64,000 nt of DNA, taken from the NCBI GenBank assembly GCA_037440765.1, contig JBBITL010000018.1, positions 62,001 to 126,000 on the forward strand, read 5' to 3'. Position 1 is the stretch's first letter; the number at the start of each line of letters is the position of its first letter. The DNA comes from DTKY01 sp037440765 (GTDB taxonomy: Bacteria; Acidobacteriota; Terriglobia; Bryobacterales; Bryobacteraceae). Made by a program: the position numbers and the translations under genes. Positions 8,463-15,928 of the stretch are shown piece after piece. Below the pieces are notes generated by a model. The model was not told where the DNA came from, searched no databases, and was given only the letters and a program-made list of their open reading frames with translations.

Positions 8463-9947
8463 ATGCCGGTGCTACAGGTCAGGCGCCTGTCCAGGGTGTT
8501 TCCCGGCGCGGCCGCCCTCAGGGACGTCAGCCTGGACATAGAGGCGGGGCTGGTGCACGCGGTGACCGGAGAGAACGGCGCGGGCAAATCCACGCTGATG
8601 AAGATCCTGGCCGGCATGGATTCCCCGGACGGGGGAGAAGTGGCCTTCAGGGGCCGGCCCGTCCGCTTCCGAAGCCCCAACGATGCGCTCCGCACGGGGA
8701 TCTCCATGATCCACCAGGAGCCGCTCTGCTTCCCCGGCCTGACCGTGGCCGAGAACATCTCGATGGGACGGGAACCGGTGCGGTGGCTGCCGGGTTGGAT
8801 CGACCGGCCGGCCATGCACCGCAGGGCGGGCGGCCTGCTGGAGCGGCTGGGTGTCAGCCTGTCGACGCGGTCGAGGATGGGAGATCTGAGCGTGGCCCAG
8901 ACGCAGGTGGTGGGGATCGCCAGAGCTCTTGCCTGTCACGCCGAAGTCATTCTGATGGATGAGCCGACTTCCGCCCTTTCCGCGCACGAGGCCGAGGCGC
9001 TGTTCCGCGTGATCCAGGACTTGAAGCGGCAGGGCATGGCCGTGGTGTACGTCTCCCACCGGCTGGAGGAGGTCTTCCGCCTGAGTGACCTGGTGACGGT
9101 GTTGCGTGACGGAGCCCACGTCGCCACACGGAGCACCAGCGAGCTGGACCGGGACCGCCTGATAGCCCTGATGGTCGGACGGGACCTGGCGCCTGTGGAG
9201 CCGTCCAAAGGCCCGGCGCACGGCGTGGAGGCGCTGGAGGTCCGGGACCTGTCCCGGGCCGGTGCGTTTGGTCCGGCCAGCTTCCGGGTCCGCTGCGGAG
9301 AGATTCTGGGCATCGCCGGACTGGTGGGAGCCGGACGGACGGAACTGGCCGGCGCCATCGCCGGGATGACTCCGGCCGACACGGGCCAGATCAGCGTGAA
9401 AGGCCGGAGCGTCTCGATTCGCACCCCCCGCGACGCCATCGCCAGCGGTATCGCCATGGCGGGCGAGGACCGGGGCCGGTACGGACTGGCGCCCGCCATG
9501 TCAGTGAAGCACAACCTCACGCTGGCGAGCCTCGGCCGGTACTGCCGCGCGGGGCTCATCGACCGCCGCCGGGAGAACGAAAGCGCGGACCGGCAGATCA
9601 GGGCCCTTGCCATCAAGTGTCCCGGCCGTGACGCGGAGGTGAAGCACCTCAGCGGAGGCAACCAGCAGAAGGTCGTCGTCGCCAGGGCGCTGTTGACCGG
9701 TCCGGCGGTCCTTATTCTGGACGAGCCGACCCGCGGGATCGACGTGGGCGCCAAGGCCGAGGTGTACGCCATCATGCGGCGCCTGGCGCGGGAAGGGAAG
9801 GCGATCGTCATGGTGTCGTCCGAACTGGAAGAAGTGCTTTCAATGAGTGATCGCATCCTGGTGATGAGACAGGGCATAATCGTCGCAGAGCTGGACCCTA
9901 GACAGACCAGCCAGGAGGAAGTGATGAGATGGGCCGTGCCCAACTGA
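8463..9947 (+). CDS. Sugar ABC transporter ATP-binding protein (RbsA-like)
   Basis: 494 residues with the tandem two-ATPase layout of ribose/xylose-type transporters. First domain: Walker A GENGAGKST near residue 39, signature-like DLSVAQTQVVGIARAL, Walker B VILMDEPTSALS. Second domain: the degenerate P-loop GLVGAGRTELAG, signature LSGGNQQKVVVARAL and Walker B VLILDEPTRGIDVG. Family knowledge: such proteins energise uptake of monosaccharides with an RbsC-type permease and RbsB-type binding protein, both of which follow. The permease ATG at 9929 overlaps the end of this gene. Substrate cannot be read from sequence; the surroundings suggest a sugar. Confidence 0.92.
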   Translation: MPVLQVRRLSRVFPGAAALRDVSLDIEAGLVHAVTGENGAGKSTLMKILAGMDSPDGGEVAFRGRPVRFRSPNDALRTGISMIHQEPLCFPGLTVAENISMGREPVRWLPGWIDRPAMHRRAGGLLERLGVSLSTRSRMGDLSVAQTQVVGIARALACHAEVILMDEPTSALSAHEAEALFRVIQDLKRQGMAVVYVSHRLEEVFRLSDLVTVLRDGAHVATRSTSELDRDRLIALMVGRDLAPVEPSKGPAHGVEALEVRDLSRAGAFGPASFRVRCGEILGIAGLVGAGRTELAGAIAGMTPADTGQISVKGRSVSIRTPRDAIASGIAMAGEDRGRYGLAPAMSVKHNLTLASLGRYCRAGLIDRRRENESADRQIRALAIKCPGRDAEVKHLSGGNQQKVVVARALLTGPAVLILDEPTRGIDVGAKAEVYAIMRRLAREGKAIVMVSSELEEVLSMSDRILVMRQGIIVAELDPRQTSQEEVMRWAVPN

Positions 9948-11027
9948 CAGACATAGGGAAACGAGTTCCAGCNNNNNNNNNNTGGAAGTGCTGCTTTACG
10001 CCCTCGGAGCCTTCTCCCTCGTCGCCGGGATCGCCGGCGTGATCCTGCCGGCGCTCCCTGGCTCGCCGCTCATCGCCGTGGGCGCGCTGCTCGTCGCCTG
10101 GGCGGGGCAGTTCCAGCGGGTCGGCTGGGGCTGGCCCTGGCGCTCCTGCTGATCTCGGCCGCGCTGGCCATCGCCAGGCCGGCCTTTCTGACGGGGCCGA
10201 ACCTGGTCAACCTGGTCCGGCAGATTTCGATCAACGGCATCCTGGCCGTGGGGGTGACGTACGTGCTGCTGGCCGGCGGGGTGGACCTGTCGCTCGGGTC
10301 CATGGTGGCCCTCACCGGAGTGATCGCGGCGTCTTTCGCCCACCCCCAGCAGTACCCGCTGGCAGTACCTGTGCTCATGGGGGTGCTGGCAGGAGCGGCT
10401 TGCGGAGCAACGAACGGCTGGATAGTCACCAGGGGCCGCGTAGCGCCCTTTGTCGTCACGCTCGGCATGATGACGGCGGCGCGCGGGCTGGCGCTGGTGA
10501 TAAGCGGCGGGAGGCCGGTTTCCAACCTGAGTCCGGAGTTCACGCGTATCGGCAGCAGCGACGTCGCCGGCATACCCGGTCCCACGCTCATTCTGGCGGG
10601 CGTGGCCCTGGTGTCGTACGTTTTCCTCGCCAATTTCAGGCTGGGCCGCTACATCTACGCCGTCGGCGGCAACGAGGAGGCAGCCCGCGCCTCGGGAATC
10701 AACGTGGGCGCGGTCAAGATGTTCGCCTACACGGTGTGCGCCGGGCTGGCCGGGCTGGCGGGCGTGGTGCTGGCCTCGCGCATCACCACCGGCCAGCCCA
10801 ACGCCGGAGTGGGATACGAACTGGACGCCATAGCGGCGGCCGTCATAGGCGGCACGAGCCTGGGCGGCGGAGTGGGGGGCGTCGGAGGGACGATCCTGGG
10901 GGCGCTTCTGATGGGAATAATCAATAACGGCCTCGACCTGCTCAACGTCTCCTCCTATTACCAGCAGATTGTCAAGGGGTTCATCATAGTGAGCGCCGTC
11001 TGGCTGGACAGGAGGCGGGCAAAATGA
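9929..11027 (+). CDS. RbsC-like sugar ABC permease, interrupted by an assembly error
   Basis: The gene starts at ATG 9929 (MGRAQLTDIGKRVPA), overlapping the ATPase gene, then is broken by 10 N at 9973-9982 and a foreign tip to about 10117. The frame resumes with GRLGLALALLLISAALA and runs through the permease family core (ISINGILAVGVTYVLLAGGV, DLSLGSMVAL) to the stop at 11025. Removing 9973-10117 rejoins identical bases (GTTCCAGC on both sides) and gives an in-frame 317-residue protein, the usual RbsC length. Several transmembrane helices are evident. The stop overlaps the binding-protein start (ATGA). The gene is probably intact in the organism (inference). Confidence 0.85.
9973..10117. other. 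Scaffold gap plus misassembled contig tip inside the permease gene
   Basis: Ten N are followed by about 127 bases that do not continue the permease. In the frame beginning at 9982 these bases encode EVLLYALGAFSLVAGIAG, then VILPALPGSPLIAVGALL and VAWAGQFQRVGW, which strongly resembles the N-terminus of a DUF456-family membrane protein. The tip ends in GTTCCAGC, the same 8 bases that precede the gap, and the permease resumes there. This is best read as a k-mer-mediated misjoin with a DUF456 gene located elsewhere in the genome or community. Confidence 0.8.
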
Positions 11028-11974
11028 ACTGGAACACGATGCGCCGCACAGCCGGCCTTTGCGCCGTGCTTGCCGCGGCCTGCTGTTTGTCGTGCCGGAG
11101 CGGCGCGCCGGATGCGGCGGCCAGGCCGGTTGTGGCCGGCGTGTCGCTGCTGAATCTCTCCTCCGAGTTCATCGTCATGCTGAAAGACGCCATGGAGGAC
11201 GAGGCCCGGGCGCTGGGAGTGCGGCTGATCGTGAGCGACGCCCAGCGCGACGCCGCCACGCAGGTGCGCCACGCGGAGAACTTCGTAGCGCAGAAGGTGG
11301 ACGCCATAATCCTGAACCCGTGCGAGTTCGAGGCGAGCAGCCCGGCCGTGGACCGGGCCGTCCGGGCCGGCATCCCCGTGGTGAATGTCAACTCGGAGAC
11401 GCGCTCGGCGCCGACGGCCTTCGTCGGCTCGCGTGACGAGGAGTCCGGCCGTCTGGCCATGGGCTACCTCGCCCGGCGGCTGGGCGGGAAGGGCACGGTG
11501 CTGATGATGCACGGCTTCATGGGGCAGGCCGCGCAGCTTAAACGCGACCAGGGCGCGCGGGAAGTGATGGCGCAGAACCCCGGGCTGAAGCTGCTCGCCG
11601 ATCAGACCGCCGACTGGGACCGCGCCAAGGCCATGACCCTGATGGAGAACTGGATACAGTCCTACGGAGCCCGAATCGACGCGGTCTTCGCGCACAACGA
11701 TGAAATGGCCATGGGCGCCGTGCTCGCGCTCGAGCAGGCCAGAATGAAGGACAGGGTGATCGTGGCCGGCGTGGACGCCATAGCTGACGCTCTCCAGGCC
11801 GTGAAGCAGGGGCGTTTGGACGCCACGGTGTTCCAGGACGCCCGGGGGCAGGGAAGCGCCGCGGTCCGCACGGCACTGGCGATTATCCGAAAGCAGGAGT
11901 TCGCCGCAGAGAACTACATCCCCTTCCAACTGGTGACCCGGGAGAACGTGGACACGTTCCTCTCCTCCCGCTGA
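11024..11974 (+). CDS. Sugar ABC transporter substrate-binding protein (RbsB-like lipoprotein)
   Basis: 316 residues. The N-terminal hydrophobic segment contains several cysteines (VLAAACCLSC) where lipid attachment is likely. The mature part is a periplasmic-binding fold of the LacI/RbsB type: VVAGVSLLNLSSEFIVMLKD, DAIILNPCEFEASSPAVDRA, GIPVVNVNSE, AVFAHNDEMAMGAVLAL, VIVAGVDAIADAL. It is the third gene of the ATPase-permease-binding-protein operon, with a 4-base overlap (ATGA) with the permease. Substrate unknown; ribose-, inositol- or xylose-like sugars are typical of the family. Confidence 0.9.
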   Translation: MNWNTMRRTAGLCAVLAAACCLSCRSGAPDAAARPVVAGVSLLNLSSEFIVMLKDAMEDEARALGVRLIVSDAQRDAATQVRHAENFVAQKVDAIILNPCEFEASSPAVDRAVRAGIPVVNVNSETRSAPTAFVGSRDEESGRLAMGYLARRLGGKGTVLMMHGFMGQAAQLKRDQGAREVMAQNPGLKLLADQTADWDRAKAMTLMENWIQSYGARIDAVFAHNDEMAMGAVLALEQARMKDRVIVAGVDAIADALQAVKQGRLDATVFQDARGQGSAAVRTALAIIRKQEFAAENYIPFQLVTRENVDTFLSSR

Positions 11975-12006
11975 CCCACGGGTCCGGCCTCGGGAGGCGG
12001 GGACCT

Positions 12007-13086
12007 TCAGCGGATCGCCAGATCGGCCGGCTTCACGCCCCGCACGAAGTCGCGCCAGGTGAACGGGCTGGCGCGGTACTCGCCCACGTAATCGACGTTG
12101 GCCCTGCCCGGCAGGCGCTCCTCCAGCTCCACGGCCCAGTAGGCGGCGTTGACCAGCAGGCGCCTGAAACCCTCGCTTTCCAGGTCGTCCGCCGCGCCCA
12201 TGGTGGTCACAAACACGCGCGCCGTCTTTCCGGACTCGCCCCGGTAGCTCCTGGTCCAGGCCACCGGCATCATGGGGTCGTTCGACGGTCCCGTCGCGGC
12301 CGGGTCCGAGCGTGCCATTCCAGCCACCACTTCGCCCAGCAGCAGGGGGGTGCAGTCGGCCGGCAGAGGCAGCCTCACTCTGTAGACGTTGGTCGGCACC
12401 CAGATATCCCGGTCCGGAATCCCGCGCAGGATCGGGCTGCCGGCCGCCTCCTTGACCGTCACCGCGCGTGTGCTCTGCTTGCTATGCTGCCCGTGGTGGT
12501 TGATCCAGGTCTCCCCCAGCACGCGGCGTCCGAAGCCGCCCTCCCAGCCCTCCAGTCTGCTGTCGAACGAATAACGCGCGTAGGTCGAGCCCGCTGGAAT
12601 GCGGAAGGCGTGTGTCGAGGTCCTGAGGGCTATGATGGGCCGCCCGGATTCGATGTAGTCCACCAGCGGCTTCATCTGTTCATCGGGGAGGTTGCGGAAC
12701 CGGAGGAACATGATCAACAGGTCCGCCTTTTCGAGCGCCTCCAGACCGGGCAGGTTCTGCGCGTGCCTGTCGATGGTTCCGTCGCCGGGGCTGAGCGTGA
12801 ACAACACCGTAGCGAGGAAGCCGTGCCTGACCGCGAGGATCCTGGCGAGCTGAGGAAGCGCCTCCTCGGAGTGGTACTCATCGTCGCCGGCCACCAGCAC
12901 GACGTGCTTCCCGTTGGCCGAGCCGGCGGGAGGAACGTAGGTCAGGCCGGCCCCCGGAACGGCAGGGACGCACACGCAGAGGCACCCGAGCAACAGAAGA
13001 AGCCCGGCGCTCCACCGGGACCGCCTTATTGATTGAGCGATGGAAGCGGGCGGTCGCTTGTCATCATCTGGTAGTGGATTTTCCAT
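12007..13086 (-). CDS. Secreted ThuA-like domain protein
   Basis: 359 residues. A hydrophobic signal (SAGLLLLLGCLCVCVPAVPG) starts about residue 26; the only in-frame start codon upstream is the ATG at 13086, which makes the gene overlap the preceding one by about 60 bases. The mature part begins KHVVLVAGDDEYHSEEALPQ and has LLIMFLRFRNLPDEQMKPLV and GRPIIALRTSTHAF, the pattern of ThuA-like class I amidotransferase-fold domains. Family knowledge: ThuA works with ThuB, a Gfo/Idh/MocA enzyme, in trehalose catabolism via 3-keto sugars. Two such oxidoreductases are in this island. Confidence 0.7.
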   Translation of the reverse strand: MENPLPDDDKRPPASIAQSIRRSRWSAGLLLLLGCLCVCVPAVPGAGLTYVPPAGSANGKHVVLVAGDDEYHSEEALPQLARILAVRHGFLATVLFTLSPGDGTIDRHAQNLPGLEALEKADLLIMFLRFRNLPDEQMKPLVDYIESGRPIIALRTSTHAFRIPAGSTYARYSFDSRLEGWEGGFGRRVLGETWINHHGQHSKQSTRAVTVKEAAGSPILRGIPDRDIWVPTNVYRVRLPLPADCTPLLLGEVVAGMARSDPAATGPSNDPMMPVAWTRSYRGESGKTARVFVTTMGAADDLESEGFRRLLVNAAYWAVELEERLPGRANVDYVGEYRASPFTWRDFVRGVKPADLAIR

Positions 13087-13511
13087 GAGCCGTCAGCCTG
13101 CCGTCTCAACACCTCGAGCCAGTTGGTCATGAGCTCCAACTGCTCGCCGCCGGTCTTGGCGGTGAGTGTGACCGCGGACGTCCTCCTTGCGAACGCCCAG
13201 TCGCCGGCGATCTCGACTTGAAGCGCGCCTCCCGAGAACTTCATGGCCGCCAGGCCGAAGGCCACGCGCAGGCCCCACCGGATCGCCTCCCTGCCGGTCA
13301 TGGCCGCCCTGTCCGGCGGCATCATTACCGCATTGTCGGTGTAGAGGGTGACCACCGCGGCCGAATCGCCCGCCGTGAAAGCGGCGATGTGCTTGTCAAA
13401 GAGAGCTCTGATGGCGGCCTCGTCCTCGGCCTTGGAAGGCGCCGCGGCGGCCGCCTGGCAAGCCGCGACCGCCAGCGAGATCAGGAGCGCTACAGGGACC
13501 CTTCGCTTCAT
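13026..13511 (-). CDS. DUF4440/SnoaL-like putative lipoprotein
   Basis: 161 residues. Signal MKRRVPVALLISLAVAAC with a good lipobox (VAAC). The mature part matches the SgcJ/EcaC or DUF4440 cone-shaped fold: EDEAAIRALFDKHIAAFTAG, DSAAVVTLYTDNAVMMPPD, AMTGREAIRWGL, and a C-terminal ADGSWKIHYQMMTSD. Such proteins are ketosteroid-isomerase-like and of unclear function. It is immediately upstream of, and overlaps, the ThuA-like gene on the same strand, so the two are probably one transcript. Confidence 0.75.
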   Translation of the reverse strand: MKRRVPVALLISLAVAACQAAAAAPSKAEDEAAIRALFDKHIAAFTAGDSAAVVTLYTDNAVMMPPDRAAMTGREAIRWGLRVAFGLAAMKFSGGALQVEIAGDWAFARRTSAVTLTAKTGGEQLELMTNWLEVLRRQADGSWKIHYQMMTSDRPLPSLNQ

Positions 13512-13663
13512 AGTATTGCTTCAGTATAAGAGATTCCAGGCGGCTGGTTCGGACCCGGTCGCCGGCGTGAGCAAGGCCCGGGACGATGCTATATGATGTT
13601 GACAAGGCAGGCCCGTAGGTCTGCCCATCTCGAAGACCCGCGAGAGGGGCAAGGAGGCACCAG

Positions 13664-14527
13664 ATGATGATTGACCGGCGGCGGTTTCTCGGTGCAGGTT
13701 TGGCGGCGGGCGGAGCATTGGCGGTGGGCGCACTCCCGTTGAGGGGTGCGCGGATTCTCCGGGCGAACGATGTGGTCCTGCTGGGTCCCGACAAGGTCCG
13801 GCTCTCGCGCCTGGCCATGGGGACCGGCACATTCAGCGGTAAGGTGCAGCGCGAACTGGGCCTGACGGGTCTGGCCGACATGCTGCACTATGGCTACGAT
13901 CAGGGGCTGCTGTTCTTTGACACGGCCGACTCCTACAAGACGCATCCGCATGTCAGGGAGGCTCTCAAGAGGGTTCCTCGCGAGAAGGTGGCCATACAGA
14001 CCAAGACCGGGGCTCAGACCGCAGAGCAGATGCGAACCGCCCTGGACCGGTTCCGTCAGGAACTGGGCGTTGATTACTTCGACATCGTTTTGCTCCACGC
14101 GGTGAGGTCGCCGGACTGGCCCGAGCAGCGCGCCGGAGCCATGGAAGTCCTGGAAGAGGCCCGGGCGAAAGGCATCGTCCGCACCTACGGCGTTTCCATC
14201 CATTCGCTCGACGCGCTGAAGACGGCCGCCAAGTCGCCATGGCTGCGCGTCGCGCTCGTGCGCATCAACCCCATCGGAGTGCAGATGGACGCCGATCCGG
14301 CCTCCGTCATCCCTGTTATGCGGGAGATGAAGGCCGCCGGCAAGGGCGTCATTGGGATGAAGATCCTGGGGGAGGGGGCGATGTCGGATCGCGTGGACCA
14401 GGCCCTGCGCCACGCCGTGTCACTGGACTGCATGGACTGCTTCACCATCGGCGCCGCCAACAAGAAGGAACTGGGCGAGCTTATCGCGGGGATTCCCAGG
14501 GCGTCGGAGGCAGTCAAGGCGGGCTGA
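13664..14527 (+). CDS. Tat-exported aldo/keto reductase
   Basis: 287 residues. Twin-arginine signal DRRRFLGAGLAAGGA at residues 4-18. The AKR catalytic tetrad is visible: Asp in FFDTADSYKTH, Tyr in the same motif, Lys in IQTKTGA and His in IVLLHAV. The start (two adjacent ATGs at 13664 and 13667) follows AAGGAGG about seven bases upstream. It precedes a second exported oxidoreductase by 66 bases and may be in the same operon. Probable NADP-dependent reduction or oxidation of a sugar or aldehyde; the substrate is not visible. Confidence 0.85.
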   Translation: MMIDRRRFLGAGLAAGGALAVGALPLRGARILRANDVVLLGPDKVRLSRLAMGTGTFSGKVQRELGLTGLADMLHYGYDQGLLFFDTADSYKTHPHVREALKRVPREKVAIQTKTGAQTAEQMRTALDRFRQELGVDYFDIVLLHAVRSPDWPEQRAGAMEVLEEARAKGIVRTYGVSIHSLDALKTAAKSPWLRVALVRINPIGVQMDADPASVIPVMREMKAAGKGVIGMKILGEGAMSDRVDQALRHAVSLDCMDCFTIGAANKKELGELIAGIPRASEAVKAG

Positions 14528-14593
14528 CGGCCCGGCGCCGGGCATCGCGGGCTCCGGCGCGCGAGTATATCCCTACCCAGAGTGAGGAGTGCG

Positions 14594-15883
14594 ATGGAGA
14601 GCAGACGCAGATTCCTTCAGATTTCAGGCGGAGCCGCCCTGGCCTCGGGCTCGGTGCTGGGCGCCAATGACCGGGTTCAGGTGGGGCTGATCGGATACGG
14701 CAGGCGCGGGGCGCAACTTCGGAACTCCTTCGCGCGGCACGCGGACTGCGTGTTCGCCGCGGCTTGCGAGGTTGAAAAGTCCAGGCTGGACCAGGCCGCG
14801 GCCGCCATCGGCGGCAAGGTTGACACCTACAGCGACTACCGCCGCATCCTGGAGCGCAAGGACATCGACGCGGTCATCGTGGCGACGCCCGACCACTGGC
14901 ACGCCCCCATGCTGATCGCAGCCTGCGAGGCGGGCAAGGATGTCTTTGTCGAGAAGCCAGCGTCCAATGCGGTCGAGCCGGCCTGGAAGATGGTCGAGGC
15001 AGCCAAGAAGTTCAACCGGGTGGTCCAGGTGTGCTGCCAGCAGCGAAGTTGGACGCAGTTCCGGGAATGCGCCGCGAGAATCCACAGCGGCTACCTTGGG
15101 CGGATAAACCACTGTGTCCTTCAATTCGAAGGCGGGGGCGGCATGGGGGGCGGCTTCCGGCCGTCCCTGTCCCAGCAGCCGCCGGAAGGCCTGGACTGGG
15201 AGGCCTGGCAGGGCCCCGCCGAGCGCCGGCCCTACTCGCCGGAGCGACACCGGGGGTGGCGGAGCTACTACGACTACGGCGGGGGCACGGTGACCGACTG
15301 GGGCGTCCACCTGACGGACGTGATGATCTGGTACATGCGGGCGGACAGAAAGGCGCCGCTGCTGGCGAGCGCATCGGCTCTGCACCTGTCCGGCCAGGCT
15401 CCCGCTGCCGACAGGGCGCCGGACATCTACTCCGTCACCTGGAAGTACGACGATTTTGTGGGGACATTTACGAACACGACCCTGCCCAGTCAGGACCCGC
15501 AGATGATGCGGTCCGACGCGTACGGCAACTACTTCCACGGCCAGAACGGCGTCCTGCTGGTGAACCGGTACGGCTACGCTGTAATGCCTGACCCGCGGCG
15601 GAGGGGCGGGCCGCCCGCCGGGGACGCCGCCGGGTCTGCGCCCGCGGTCAGAGCCGAGCGCCAGATGGACCCCGACGGGATGTCCGAGGGCCCGGACTCG
15701 AAGTTCGCTCAGGCCACTATCGCGCACGCGCGGGACTTTCTGGACTGCGTGAAGAGCCGGCGGCAGCCTGTGTGCGACATGGAAACGGGGTTCTACGCCT
15801 CGCTGCCCTGCCTGCTGGCGGTCATGTCGATCCGCCAGGGGCGCTCAATCGCCTGGGACGGTAGCGCCGCCCGGGCGGTGTAA
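14594..15883 (+). CDS. Tat-exported Gfo/Idh/MocA-family oxidoreductase
   Basis: 429 residues from the ATG at 14594, which has GAGG about nine bases upstream; a GTG at 14582 in frame is less likely. Tat signal ESRRRFLQISGGAALASGS. Rossmann motif VGLIGYGRRGAQL, the EKP motif in VFVEKPASNAVE, and the conserved tail VTDWGVHLTDVMIWYM. Compared with the enzyme at 2222 it lacks the Pro/Gly linker. It precedes the GH3 glycosidase by 45 bases on the same strand, so AKR, oxidoreductase and GH3 may form one operon. Confidence 0.88.
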   Translation: MESRRRFLQISGGAALASGSVLGANDRVQVGLIGYGRRGAQLRNSFARHADCVFAAACEVEKSRLDQAAAAIGGKVDTYSDYRRILERKDIDAVIVATPDHWHAPMLIAACEAGKDVFVEKPASNAVEPAWKMVEAAKKFNRVVQVCCQQRSWTQFRECAARIHSGYLGRINHCVLQFEGGGGMGGGFRPSLSQQPPEGLDWEAWQGPAERRPYSPERHRGWRSYYDYGGGTVTDWGVHLTDVMIWYMRADRKAPLLASASALHLSGQAPAADRAPDIYSVTWKYDDFVGTFTNTTLPSQDPQMMRSDAYGNYFHGQNGVLLVNRYGYAVMPDPRRRGGPPAGDAAGSAPAVRAERQMDPDGMSEGPDSKFAQATIAHARDFLDCVKSRRQPVCDMETGFYASLPCLLAVMSIRQGRSIAWDGSAARAV

Positions 15884-15928
15884 GGACAAGTCGAAAAGCT
15901 AAGACATGGAACTGGAGGCGTTTGAGGC

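Noticed and set aside
9982..10143. Real small gene for a DUF456 protein
   Set aside because: It is truncated after about 50 codons, sits inside the permease, and removal with the gap restores the permease in frame; it is a misassembly tip.
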